The notes beneath the pieces were generated by a model, which had not been told where the DNA came from, searched no databases, and was given only the letters and a program-made list of their open reading frames with translations. The translations under genes were made by a program, and so were the position numbers. Shown in pieces: positions 1 through 6,181 of a DNA stretch of 12,116 nt (positions within the stretch are counted from its first letter, which is position 1; each line of letters starts with the position of its first letter). This stretch comes from a bacterium (GTDB taxonomy: Bacteria > Elusimicrobiota > Elusimicrobia > UBA1565 > UBA9628). Where the stretch lies: positions 1-12,116 of the forward strand of contig JAJYFI010000016.1 in assembly GCA_021790955.1 (NCBI GenBank). Reading direction: 5' to 3'.

Positions 1-459
1 GCCGAGTGGGCGCGAGCGCCCGGCACCGCGCTGGTCGAAGATGACCGTACGCCAGAAGCCCGGATCGAAGAAGCGCCGCAACTCCTTGTCGTAGTCTTCG
101 GCGATATCGGCGGGCTCCCCCCATTCCGTGCGGACGCGGTGCACGTTCTCGGGAGGAAGCGGGATCTTGGACAAAAGGGCCTCCCGCGCCATCCTGAAAT
201 TGCTCTCCGGGTGATCGGGCGGGACGCAGCGCTCGTCCCCCCAGAAGAAATGAACAAGCCCCCACTCAAGCCGCGGGCGAAAAGGCTCCTTGTCGTCGGC
301 CAGGAGCGCGTAGAGCCCCCTGGGCGTGGAGCCTCCCGACAACGCCGCCGCGAACCGGCCCCGCTCCCGGATCGCTTCTTGCGCCGCGCGGACGAATTCC
401 TCGGCCCCGGCGCGAAAGACCTCGCCGGCATTGGAAAACACCCTCAAGCCGTTCGTCAT
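1..459 (-). CDS. pgl: 6-phosphogluconolactonase N-terminal part fused in frame to prolyl-iminopeptidase-like sequence (partial)
   Basis: This gene reads leftward from ATG at 459 and is still open at the window edge (153 codons visible). Residues 1 to about 131 match 6-phosphogluconolactonase (DevB/Pgl), the second step of the oxidative pentose phosphate pathway. Visible motifs are ALSGGSTPRGLY (39-50), HFFWGDERCVPP (70-81) and the SNF(R)MAREALL helix. A Pgl would next show a GxGxDGHTASLFP motif. Instead, residues 128-153 read RRFFDPGFWRTVIFDQRG followed by AGRSRPLG, which is the start of the alpha/beta-hydrolase core of prolyl iminopeptidases (peptidase family S33). The switch lies at RRFFDP, a string plausible in both families, so it looks like recombination or a mis-join at a short shared sequence. 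The product would lack the Pgl active-site half and the peptidase HGGPG oxyanion motif. An AGGAG ribosome site lies 10-11 bases before the ATG. The gene is divergent from zwf, a common partner. Confidence 0.75.
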   Translation of the reverse strand, partial: MTNGLRVFSNAGEVFRAGAEEFVRAAQEAIRERGRFAAALSGGSTPRGLYALLADDKEPFRPRLEWGLVHFFWGDERCVPPDHPESNFRMAREALLSKIPLPPENVHRVRTEWGEPADIAEDYDKELRRFFDPGFWRTVIFDQRGAGRSRPLG

Positions 460-545
460 GTATGTTGGCGCTCCTGTTAATATAATATGACCGGAGCCAT
501 CATGCCAATAGGGATCGACTTTGGCGGGCGCCGGGAGACGCGGCC
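460..545. promoter_or_regulatory. Divergent promoter region between pgl and zwf
   Basis: This 86-base gap separates two divergent starts. It contains an AT-rich patch in otherwise GC-rich DNA, with a perfect TATAAT at 481-486 on the plus strand. The same patch offers TATTAT-like -10 boxes on the minus strand. No convincing -35 hexamer is seen at standard spacing. GGGAG at 533-537, 8 bases before the GTG at 546, is a plausible zwf ribosome site. Confidence 0.45.
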
Positions 546-1943
546 GTGACGGCGCCGCCGGCCGCGGACACCCTCGTCTTCTTCGGCGCCACGGGGGATC
601 TGGCTTTCAAAATGATCTTCCCGGCGCTCCAGGCGATGGTCAGGCGCGGGCGGCTCGACCTCCCCATCATCGGCGTCGCCAAACCCAATTGGAACGCGGA
701 GAAATTCCGCGCCCGGACGCGCGAGAGCGTCATCGAGCATGGCGGCCTCGACCCGGCCGCCTTCGACAAGCTCGCCGCGCTCCTGCACTACGTCGAGGGC
801 GACTACGCCGATCCGGCGACCTATGCCCGCCTGGGCCGGGCCCTGGGCCGGGCGCGGCGCCCCCTTTTCTATCTCGCGATCCCCCCGGCGCTCTTCGGGA
901 CCGTGGTCGCGGGCTTGAAGGGCCTCTCCTGCGCGGAGGGGTCGCGCGTCGTCGTCGAGAAGCCCTTCGGGCGGGACCTCGCCTCCGCGCGGAAACTGAA
1001 CCGACTTTTGCTCTCGGTTTTTCCCGAATCCGCTATTTTCCGCATCGACCACTACCTGGGCAAGGAGCCGGTCCAAAATATCATCTACTTCCGGTTCAGC
1101 AACTCCTTCCTGGAGCCGATCTGGAACCGCGATTTCGTCAAAAGCGTTCAGATCACGATGGCCGAGGACTTCGGCGTGAAGGGACGGGGAAAGCTCTACG
1201 AGGGGTTGGGCGCGGTCCGCGACGTGATCCAGAACCATATGCTTCAGGTTCTCGCTTGCCTGGCGATGGATGCCCCGAAGAACACGGGCTCCGAAGCCCT
1301 GCGCGACGAAAAGGCGCGCCTTCTCCAAGCGGTCCTTCCCCTCGCCGGCCGCGACGCGGTTCGCGGACAGTTTCGGGGATACCGCGACGAGCCCGGCGTG
1401 GCCTCCGACTCACGCGTCGAAACCTTCGCCGCCGTCCGTCTCCACATCGACTCCAAGCGCTGGAAAGGCGTCCCCTTCCTCATCCGCGCCGGCAAATCTC
1501 TCGCGGTGACCTGCACGGAGGCCCTGGTCGAACTCAAGGCCCCCGCGAGGACGGTCTTCGGCGAGCGCCTCGCGGGCCGCGGGGACGTCAATTATTTGCG
1601 CTTCCGCCTGGGTCCCGAGGTGGCGATCGCCCTGGGCGTGCGCTCCAAGGCGGCGGGCGAGGATATGTCCGGGAAACAGACAGAACTCCTGGCCGTCGAG
1701 CGCGGGACGGGCGAGATGGGACCGTATGAGCGGCTTCTCGGAGACGCCATGCGCGGGGACGCGATGCTTTTCGCGCGCGAAGACACGGTCGAGGCGCAGT
1801 GGCGGGTGGTGGACCCGATCCTCGACGGAAGGCTTCCATTGCGCGAATACGAGCCGGGAACGTGGGGGCCGCCCGAGGCCGACCGGCTCGCTTCCCCCTT
1901 TGGAGGCTGGCACACTCCCGGCGTCACCGGGCGCAAAGGCTAA
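546..1943 (+). CDS. zwf: Glucose-6-phosphate 1-dehydrogenase
   Basis: This cytoplasmic enzyme oxidises glucose 6-phosphate to 6-phosphogluconolactone with NADP+ (or NAD+), the entry step of the oxidative pentose phosphate pathway. The 465-residue product has the usual family length. The N-terminal nucleotide-binding signature is FFGATGDLAFKMIFPAL (about 12-28), EKPFGRDL lies near 138, and the active-site stretch RIDHYLGKEPVQNI begins at 166 with the conserved histidine at about 169. The substrate/dimer region AEDFGVKGRGKLYEGLGAVRD and the C-terminal domain are both present. The frame is unbroken and GC-rich. The start is GTG at 546, chosen because GGGAG lies 8 bases upstream; the nearby upstream ATGs are out of frame. 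It is divergent from the chimeric pgl gene, and its direct product would be the substrate of an intact Pgl. Confidence 0.96.
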   Translation: MTAPPAADTLVFFGATGDLAFKMIFPALQAMVRRGRLDLPIIGVAKPNWNAEKFRARTRESVIEHGGLDPAAFDKLAALLHYVEGDYADPATYARLGRALGRARRPLFYLAIPPALFGTVVAGLKGLSCAEGSRVVVEKPFGRDLASARKLNRLLLSVFPESAIFRIDHYLGKEPVQNIIYFRFSNSFLEPIWNRDFVKSVQITMAEDFGVKGRGKLYEGLGAVRDVIQNHMLQVLACLAMDAPKNTGSEALRDEKARLLQAVLPLAGRDAVRGQFRGYRDEPGVASDSRVETFAAVRLHIDSKRWKGVPFLIRAGKSLAVTCTEALVELKAPARTVFGERLAGRGDVNYLRFRLGPEVAIALGVRSKAAGEDMSGKQTELLAVERGTGEMGPYERLLGDAMRGDAMLFAREDTVEAQWRVVDPILDGRLPLREYEPGTWGPPEADRLASPFGGWHTPGVTGRKG

Positions 1944-1950
1944 ACATCTC

Positions 1951-1996
1951 CCGGACTTTGGTAAAATAGTCCCGACGGGAAATTCCCCTCAAGGAG
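1951..1996 (+). promoter_or_regulatory. Putative promoter and ribosome site of the rhodanese gene
   Basis: In the gap after zwf, TAAAAT at 1962-1967 is a fair -10 box in local AT-rich sequence. AAGGAG at 1991-1996 is a strong ribosome site before ATG 2008. No clear -35 hexamer is seen, so transcription from the zwf promoter is also possible. Confidence 0.35.
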
Positions 1997-2007
1997 ATTA
2001 GAAAACA

Positions 2008-2415
2008 ATGCCTATTGAAACACCGACGAAGCCCGCGTCGCACGAGAACGCGATCCCTGCCGCGACCATCAGCGCGGCGGAGTATTTCCGGACCAAGCTC
2101 CAGTTTGAGACCACCCCGCACGACCTCAAGCGCGACATGGAGGCCGGCCACGTCGTCCTCCTCGACGTGCGCGACGAACAGTCCTATAAGACGGAGCGCA
2201 TTCCTGGAGCCAAGAACGTCCCCCTGACCCAGCTCGAGCGGCACTTGGCTGAGATGCCCAACGGAAAAACCCTCGTGACCTACTGCTGGAACATCACCTG
2301 CGCGGCAGCCACAAAGGCGGCCCTCATCCTGGCCGAGAAAGGCTACAAGGTCCAGGAGCTGGTAGGCGGCATCGGCGAGTGGAAGGCGAAGTTCCCGACC
2401 GAGAGCTCCAAGTAA
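2008..2415 (+). CDS. Rhodanese-like domain protein, single domain
   Basis: This 135-residue soluble protein has one rhodanese (sulfurtransferase) fold. After a roughly 25-residue leader come the CH2A-type elements VVLLDVRDEQSYKTERIPGAKNVPL (about 49-73). The active-site loop TYCWNITCAAATKAA has the candidate persulfide-carrying cysteine at residue 93, and the C-terminal GYKVQELVGGIGEWK follows. Classical rhodaneses have a CRxGxR-type loop. Here the loop is CWNITC with a second cysteine at 98 and no glycine or arginine, which is a variant family form, so the donor and acceptor are unknown. There is no signal peptide. A strong AAGGAG precedes the ATG by 11 bases, and a hairpin terminator follows the stop, so it is probably the last gene of its transcript. 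Confidence 0.88.
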   Translation: MPIETPTKPASHENAIPAATISAAEYFRTKLQFETTPHDLKRDMEAGHVVLLDVRDEQSYKTERIPGAKNVPLTQLERHLAEMPNGKTLVTYCWNITCAAATKAALILAEKGYKVQELVGGIGEWKAKFPTESSK

Positions 2416-2431
2416 GAATTCCCGGTTAGGC

Positions 2432-2464
2432 AAAACCCCGTCCGAAATTCGGACGGGGTTTTTT
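2432..2464. terminator. Bidirectional rho-independent terminator
   Basis: A 14-bp perfect stem (2432-2445 with 2449-2462) has a 3-base loop. It is GC-rich at its core and ends in six T on the plus strand and in a T-run on the minus strand. It lies between the rhodanese stop (2415) and the stop of the convergent gene (2471), so it can end transcription from both sides. Confidence 0.93.
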
Positions 2465-2470
2465 GCTGCG

Positions 2471-3166
2471 TCACATCAGCTTGCGGACGAGCCGAACGAG
2501 GTCTTCGACCACGGCGCCGACGACTTCCTCGACGGCTTGCTGCTCGATGCCTTGAGCCAGGGCGTCGGGCGAGCACGCCGGATCCCCGTAGGCGCCGCCG
2601 GGGTCTTGCTGGGCCGCCGCCGGGAAGGCCGTCCCTCGCATGCGGAGAATCTTCTGGTTGCGGTAATCATAGACCACGGTCTTGCTCTCCGCCATGCACT
2701 CGTTGGAGAGCCGGACATAGGGCTCGACGAGCGCGTCGGCCAGGGGCTTGGGGAGCCACGAATGCACCTGGCTCATGCTCAAATGCGTGTCGACGAGGTA
2801 GCCGACGTTCTCCCGGGCCCCGACCGTCCGCGGATTTCCCCCAGCGAGAGGCGTGGGCGCCGCAGGAGAGCTCAGGTACGCCTTGAACTCGGCGTTGATC
2901 TCACCGGCGTCCCGCCCGAGCTCCTGATTCAGCACCCGGACGGAGGGAAATAGCCGGGCCTTCCGGACCGCCGCCGCCAATTTGGCCGAAAGCACGGGCG
3001 AATAGAGAGGCGGCCGGCCGGGACCGCGATCGATGTGGACGGCGACGGCGACTCCGCGCGGCGCCCGCGCCTGCGCCGGCCACCGCGCCCCAGCCAGGCC
3101 CGCCGGCCCCGCGCAGCCTGCCCCTGCCGCCAGGACCAGAAGGACCCCGAGGATCGCGTTCCTCAT
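2471..3166 (-). CDS. Secreted or lipoprotein-like hypothetical protein
   Basis: I do not recognise the family. The product (about 231 residues) begins MRNAILGVLLVLAAGAGCAG, which is a charged start, a hydrophobic stretch and a cysteine preceded by small residues. This is consistent with lipoprotein processing, although the -3 position is not the usual leucine. The rest looks like a periplasmic mixed alpha/beta protein. It contains RGVAVAVHIDRGPG, a basic segment KLAAAVRKARLFPSVRV resembling proteins that assemble an oligomer from variable subunits, and a C-terminal amphipathic helix rich in Val/Glu/Leu. ATG 3166 is preferred to an in-frame GTG 6 bases upstream because it gives a normal signal sequence. 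The ribosome site is weak. TAGAAT (3184-3179, read leftward) lies only 12 bases before the ATG, suggesting a nearly leaderless transcript. It converges with the rhodanese gene. Confidence 0.8.
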   Translation of the reverse strand: MRNAILGVLLVLAAGAGCAGPAGLAGARWPAQARAPRGVAVAVHIDRGPGRPPLYSPVLSAKLAAAVRKARLFPSVRVLNQELGRDAGEINAEFKAYLSSPAAPTPLAGGNPRTVGARENVGYLVDTHLSMSQVHSWLPKPLADALVEPYVRLSNECMAESKTVVYDYRNQKILRMRGTAFPAAAQQDPGGAYGDPACSPDALAQGIEQQAVEEVVGAVVEDLVRLVRKLM

Positions 3167-3244
3167 GCCCACCGGCCGATTCTAGCAATCTAGCCCCGCG
3201 CACGAGGACCCCTGGGCGTTCGCCCGCGAGAGCCCCCGCTTAAA

Positions 3245-3394
3245 TTAAAAATCGAGGCAAGCACAACCGCAGCCGCATTGGCGGCGCTCGCGGCAATGGC
3301 AGGACGGGCAGCACTCGCAAACCGCCCAGCTCGCTTTTTCTTGGTGCTTGGCTTGCGTCTCCCCCTTCCTGACGAACTTGGGGCTATTTTTCAT
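3245..3394 (-). CDS. Small cysteine-rich protein, metallothionein-like composition
   Basis: This 49-residue ORF is too short for usual gene-calling cut-offs. It has an excellent ribosome site, GGAGG (3405-3401), 6 bases before ATG 3394, and a clean TAA stop. The first 25 residues are basic and charged (MKNSPKFVRKGETQAKHQEK). The C-terminal half holds nine cysteines and one histidine in 21 residues, arranged as CECC, CHC and CGCGCAC. Such C-x-C and C-C clusters are typical of proteins that bind several Zn, Cu or Cd ions, and the composition recalls bacterial metallothioneins, but I see no family signature. There is no signal peptide, so it should be cytoplasmic. An inverted repeat at 3439-3470 lies upstream and could be an operator. 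It precedes the secreted protein at 2471-3166 on the same strand with a 78-base gap. No database match was possible, so translation and function are inferred. Confidence 0.62.
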   Translation of the reverse strand: MKNSPKFVRKGETQAKHQEKASWAVCECCPSCHCRERRQCGCGCACLDF

Positions 3395-3438
3395 GGATTT
3401 CCTCCGATATGCCTGACGCTTTCAGATGCCTTTAACAA

Positions 3439-3470
3439 CGCAACAAAAGGACTCCGGAAATCTTGTTGCG
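3439..3470 (-). promoter_or_regulatory. Inverted repeat upstream of the cysteine-rich gene
   Basis: CGCAACAA (3439-3446) and its exact complement TTGTTGCG (3463-3470) are separated by 16 bases. They lie 45-76 bases before the ATG of the cysteine-rich gene, a normal position for a repressor operator. There is no T-run, so a terminator is unlikely. An operator role is inference. Confidence 0.3.
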
Positions 3471-3494
3471 CTGACGAGGTCCGATTCGGCGCCG

Positions 3495-3650
3495 TCACTC
3501 TGAATATTCCCGCATATCGTAGACCTTCTCGATTTTCCTGCCGTCCCACTCGAAAACCATATGCCGCGTAGAGGTCGCTCACATGCCCCGAGAGCATACG
3601 GTCAAGCGCCGACTTGCCGCCGACGCGCCGTCACGCCCAGGAGCCGCATT
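3495..3650 (-). pseudogene. Possible gene remnant, SnoaL/NTF2-like C-terminus
   Basis: Between the cysteine-rich gene and the promoter at about 3736 there are nearly 400 bases without an intact gene. Read leftward, 3560-3495 encodes MVFEWDGRKIEKVYDMREYS plus E and a stop, which resembles the end of SnoaL/NTF2-like proteins. Just upstream in another frame is GGKSALDRMLSGHVSDLYA, also protein-like. A frameshift around 3565-3575, perhaps with a deletion, would join them. ATG at about 3648 could be the old start. Evidence is weak and rests on sequence style only. Confidence 0.28.
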
Positions 3651-3710
3651 GGTGTTCTTTGAGGCCTGACCTTCTGGGCCCTTTGTCCCTAAAAAGAATG
3701 CCCTAAAGCC

Positions 3711-3741
3711 TCCTGCGCAGGATCCGAGGGGCGCCTATAAT
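3711..3741 (+). promoter_or_regulatory. Promoter with palindromic element before the repeat protein
   Basis: A perfect 12-bp palindrome, TCCTGCGCAGGA (3711-3722), occupies the place where a -35 element would sit. A perfect TATAAT follows at 3736-3741. The gene start is at 3792. A palindrome replacing the -35 suggests activator- or repressor-dependent transcription, but this is inferred from position. Confidence 0.45.
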
Positions 3742-3791
3742 TTTTAGACGGCGCAAATGCGTCGGATTAATTAGCGCGGAGAAATCAAGAG

Positions 3792-4307
3792 ATGAAAAAG
3801 ACGATCTTGGCGGCGATGACGGTCGCGGCCTTCTCGGTTGCGGGGTGGGCGGGAACGTTGGAGCAGACGGCCATTTCGGGGAACTCTTCCCTGGGTATTG
3901 CGGGGATGCCGGAGCAGATGTCCACGCAATCCCCGCAACAATTCGATCCCGCGGCACTCAATATCTGTACCAGCGAAAGCGCTTTCGTCATGTCGAATTG
4001 CCTTGCCATCATCAGGAACGGGACGTTTAACTCCGAGGCATTGAAACTCTGCGATACCTGCGGGAGTTCGATCGCAACCAACGAGTGCCTAAGCATCATC
4101 AAGAATGGCTCCTTTGAAGGAGCCGCGCTTTCTGTATGCGCGCGGAATCGTTCCGCGCTTGCCATGAATTTGTGCCTTGGCATCATCAAGGATGGAACGT
4201 TTGACTTGGAGGCGCTCAAGGCTTGCGACGGCTACGCGGATGCACGGGCAACAAATCAGTGTCTTTCGGCGATCCGTGGCCCAAAGAATGTGGCCACGAA
4301 TAGATAG
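3792..4307 (+). CDS. Secreted protein with four paired-cysteine tandem repeats
   Basis: The 171-residue product starts with a clear signal peptide (MKKTILAAMTVAAFSVAGWA, likely cut before GTL). After a roughly 30-residue linker come four tandem units of 28-29 residues. Each has the pattern F-x-x-x-A-L-x-x-C, about 11 residues, then C-L-x-I-I-[KR]-[ND]-G-[ST]. They start near FDPAALNIC, FNSEALKLC, FEGAALSVC and FDLEALKAC. Two conserved cysteines per repeat suggest one disulfide per helical hairpin outside the cytoplasm; the second repeat has one extra cysteine. I know no function for this repeat. The start is supported by GGAG 10 bases upstream and by the promoter at 3711-3741. The codon use is less GC-rich than zwf. 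A stem at 4320-4338 after the stop has no T-run. Confidence 0.85.
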   Translation: MKKTILAAMTVAAFSVAGWAGTLEQTAISGNSSLGIAGMPEQMSTQSPQQFDPAALNICTSESAFVMSNCLAIIRNGTFNSEALKLCDTCGSSIATNECLSIIKNGSFEGAALSVCARNRSALAMNLCLGIIKDGTFDLEALKACDGYADARATNQCLSAIRGPKNVATNR

Positions 4308-4378
4308 TTTCTGCTCGGAAGCCGCAAATTGAGCGGCTCAACCGCTATTGTTACACACGGCGGGCGATGATGAATAAC

Positions 4379-4406
4379 CGCTCGCCTCGGCACAAGGAGG
4401 CGAGCG
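4379..4406 (+). promoter_or_regulatory. Hairpin covering the ribosome site of the DprA-like gene
   Basis: CGCTCGCCTC (4379-4388) pairs perfectly with GAGGCGAGCG (4397-4406) across an 8-base loop. The best ribosome site for the next gene, AGGAGG (4395-4400), is partly inside the 3' arm and is followed after 8 bases by GTG 4409. In mRNA this would hide the ribosome site, which could restrict translation. No T-run follows, so it is not a typical terminator. Confidence 0.5.
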
Positions 4407-4408
4407 CG

Positions 4409-5096
4409 GTGCTCTACGGCAAGCACCTCGAGAGGCTGATCGGCAAGGCGGGTGGCCCGGTCAACGGGACTGTCGTCCCGGCCGAGCGGCCTAGCGGGCG
4501 ACATCGGCCTCTGTCGGGACCTCCCGCGCGTCGCGATCATCGGGACGAGAAAGCCATCCGCCCTCGGCCTCCGACGCACGCATGACCTCGCGAAGATGCT
4601 CGTCTCGCGCGACGTGGTCATCGTCAGCGGCCTCGCCCGCGGCGTCGACACCTGCGCCCATCAAACGGCCATCGACGCGCGCGGCAAGACCATCGCCGTC
4701 CTGGGGACGCCGCTCGACCAGTTCTACCCCAAGGAGAACGCCGACCTCCAGCGCAAGATCATGGCCGAGCACCTGGCGATCTCCCAGTTCCCGCACGGCT
4801 ACACCGTGCAGCCCAAGAGCTTCGCGATCCGTAACAGGACCATGGCGCTGATCGCGCACGCCACGGTCATCGTGGAAGCTGGAGAGGGTAGCGGGACCCT
4901 ACATCAGGGATGGGAAGTCCTGCGCCTGGGACGGCCGCTATTCCTCATGGAATCCCTGATACGGGACAAGAAGCTGGAGTGGCCCGGCAAGATGACGGCC
5001 TACGGCGCCCAAGTCCTCACGCGGGACAACATGGACGACCTATTCGAGTGCCTCCCCCACGCGGTCCCAAGTGAAGAAGCCGTCCTGTCTTTCTGA
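4409..5096 (+). CDS. DprA/Smf-like protein with a 5' frameshift
   Basis: DprA-family proteins bind single-stranded DNA, and in transformation DprA loads RecA. This short form has the Rossmann-like core only. Visible motifs are RVAIIGTRKPSALGL, VVIVSGLARGVDTCAHQTAI, GKTIAVLGTPLDQFYPKENADL, FAIRNRTMALIAHATVIVEA and SGTLHQGWEVLRLGRPLF. These form an intact frame from about 4493 to the TGA at 5096. Upstream, the matching N-terminus lies in another frame starting at GTG 4409 (MLYGKHLERLIGKAGG...), preceded by AGGAGG at 8 bases. Removing one C at 4490-4491 joins them as ...PAERLAGDIGLCRDLP. A GTG at 4452 in the main frame has no ribosome site. The gene is therefore either damaged or carries a sequencing error. 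No N-terminal SAM domain or C-terminal winged helix is seen. It heads a co-directional block that ends in a nuclease and an AbiE locus, suggesting defence or mobile DNA rather than housekeeping competence. Confidence 0.82.
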
Positions 5097-5523
5097 AGCA
5101 ACCTACTCCTCATTCCTCGTATATTCTCCCCGGAGGAGCTACAGCCCGGCAAAAACACCATCATCCTCAACGACATCCTGGGGCCGGACACGCTCGTCGT
5201 CCCCTGTCCTAGAAGCACGCCATTGGTCCGTGGAGGGTTATGGCCACTCCCTATCGCATTCCGAAGCCGCCTTCCACATTAACAGAAAGCAACTTCTAGA
5301 CCATTTGGAAGCTCTTCTGATTCACTCTTTTGAACCCACAATGAATGGTCAAGAAGGACATTTTGGCGAGACAGTCGTTCGGTACGAACAGAGACGGGAT
5401 TCCAGGCTCGGCCCCACTGATCGCGAACTTTTGGAACAGATCGCCAAGCACGGGAAATTTCTAGACCCGAATCAGAAGATTACTAGAAGAGGCTGGAAAA
5501 CGTCCCCTGATGACAACATATAA
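5097..5523 (+). pseudogene. Unrecognised gene X, frameshifted and without clear start
   Basis: Directly after the DprA-like stop, the same frame continues with protein-like sequence (RIFSPEELQPGKNTIILNDI, then LGPDTLVVPCP) up to about 5210. From about 5209 the protein-like sequence moves to the next frame, including HWSVEGYGHSLSHSEAAFHI, LLDHLEALL, GPTDRELLEQIAKHGKFLD and a basic end before TAA 5523. A GTG at 5071 opens the second frame, but its first 45 codons are serine/proline/arginine-rich out-of-frame text. No start codon with a ribosome site is visible for the first part. The most economical reading is one protein of about 140 residues with a frameshift near 5205-5212 and a lost start. 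I do not recognise the family. The stop overlaps the next ATG by 14 bases, which supports a real operon member. Confidence 0.5.
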
Positions 5524-6181
5524 GTCGAGACTCACTTCGCGGTTTGAAATCAAAGTAGACAGCGTATATGGCCTTCCAAACGCCTCCCACCCTATCCTCA
5601 TCTTCCGCTTCCCACGAGGCCAGCACTACCTGGGGAATCTTTACCGCCTCTGCCAGCAGAGCCCCCCACACCCTATGGAGTTCCATCCGAACAACGAGTG
5701 GCAGGACCAGTTGGCCCTATCCCTCGACTGGGACACCGTGCATGAAATCGAAAGGCATCGCGATGGCGGAGGGGTCTCGTTCTCCGCCGGCCTGCAATTC
5801 GCGTGCGCGGGAGTAGCCACGAATGCAAGCGAGGTCCAATCGCTTTTCTGGCTGCAAGTCGATCTCACGCGGGATCGCAGCAGCGAGATCAAAGTTTCCC
5901 AGGCCGAATGGATTGAAGTGCTCAAGCGATGGAACTACGCGGAAATATTACCGCTGGAGGTTGTCCTTCCCAAGGATTCCGTCAACAGACAGATATTCGC
6001 ATCCTCCTGGGCACACATCAACGACGCCAAGCGTCGTTTTCTGGGCGGTGATTACTCGGGAACCCTCACGGACACACGCCCCGAGGCACTCGCCGGACTA
6101 TCCATGTGTCAGCAGTTCCTGGCATTCCTCAGCAAACAGGAAATCCCTGCTACACCTTCCGTCACTCCCCCAAGTGGATAA
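5510..6181 (+). CDS. Unrecognised gene Y, 223-residue cytoplasmic protein
   Basis: The frame is open from ATG 5510, overlapping the end of gene X by 14 bases. The stop TAA shares its last base with the ATG of the exonuclease gene, so coupling on both sides is likely. There is no signal peptide or membrane segment. Residues 10-130 look beta-rich (HPILIFRFPRGQHYLGNLY, then FWLQVDLTRDRSSEIKVSQ). The second part is alpha-helical (QAEWIEVLKRWNY, EILPLEVVLPKD, AHINDAKRRFLGGDYSGTL, MCQQFLAFLSKQ). The helical end, with W-IEVL, GDY and a short C-terminal helix, resembles accessory proteins with a beta-sandwich plus a HEPN-like helical bundle, but it is short and may have lost an internal part near residue 195. 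This is inference; no catalytic motif (such as R-x4-6-H) is visible. Function is unknown. Confidence 0.7.
   Translation: MTTYKSRLTSRFEIKVDSVYGLPNASHPILIFRFPRGQHYLGNLYRLCQQSPPHPMEFHPNNEWQDQLALSLDWDTVHEIERHRDGGGVSFSAGLQFACAGVATNASEVQSLFWLQVDLTRDRSSEIKVSQAEWIEVLKRWNYAEILPLEVVLPKDSVNRQIFASSWAHINDAKRRFLGGDYSGTLTDTRPEALAGLSMCQQFLAFLSKQEIPATPSVTPPSG

Noticed and set aside
477..1328. Long open frames opposite and inside zwf (also 521-1729, 1410-1913)
   Set aside because: They overlap an unmistakable zwf, are rich in Arg/Pro/Gly as expected of shadow frames in GC-rich DNA, and show no family text.
3278..3571. 97-codon plus-strand frame
   Set aside because: Antisense to the cysteine-rich gene, no ribosome site and no protein-like composition.
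3391..3597. 68-codon minus-strand frame whose stop overlaps the ATG of the cysteine-rich gene
   Set aside because: The ATGA overlap is tempting, but the frame mixes two different protein-like frames and has no ribosome site; better read as a decayed remnant.
4320..4338. AGCCGC/GCGGCT stem after the repeat-protein gene as a terminator
   Set aside because: Only 6 bp and no T-run follows.
4367..4408. ATG 4367 as the start of the DprA-like gene
   Set aside because: The sequence here is the hairpin with the ribosome site, and GTG 4409 has a properly spaced AGGAGG.
6106..6180. Upstream start for the exonuclease frame inside gene Y
   Set aside because: The segment is antecedent coding of gene Y in another frame; ATG 6181 overlaps the stop in the usual operon manner.
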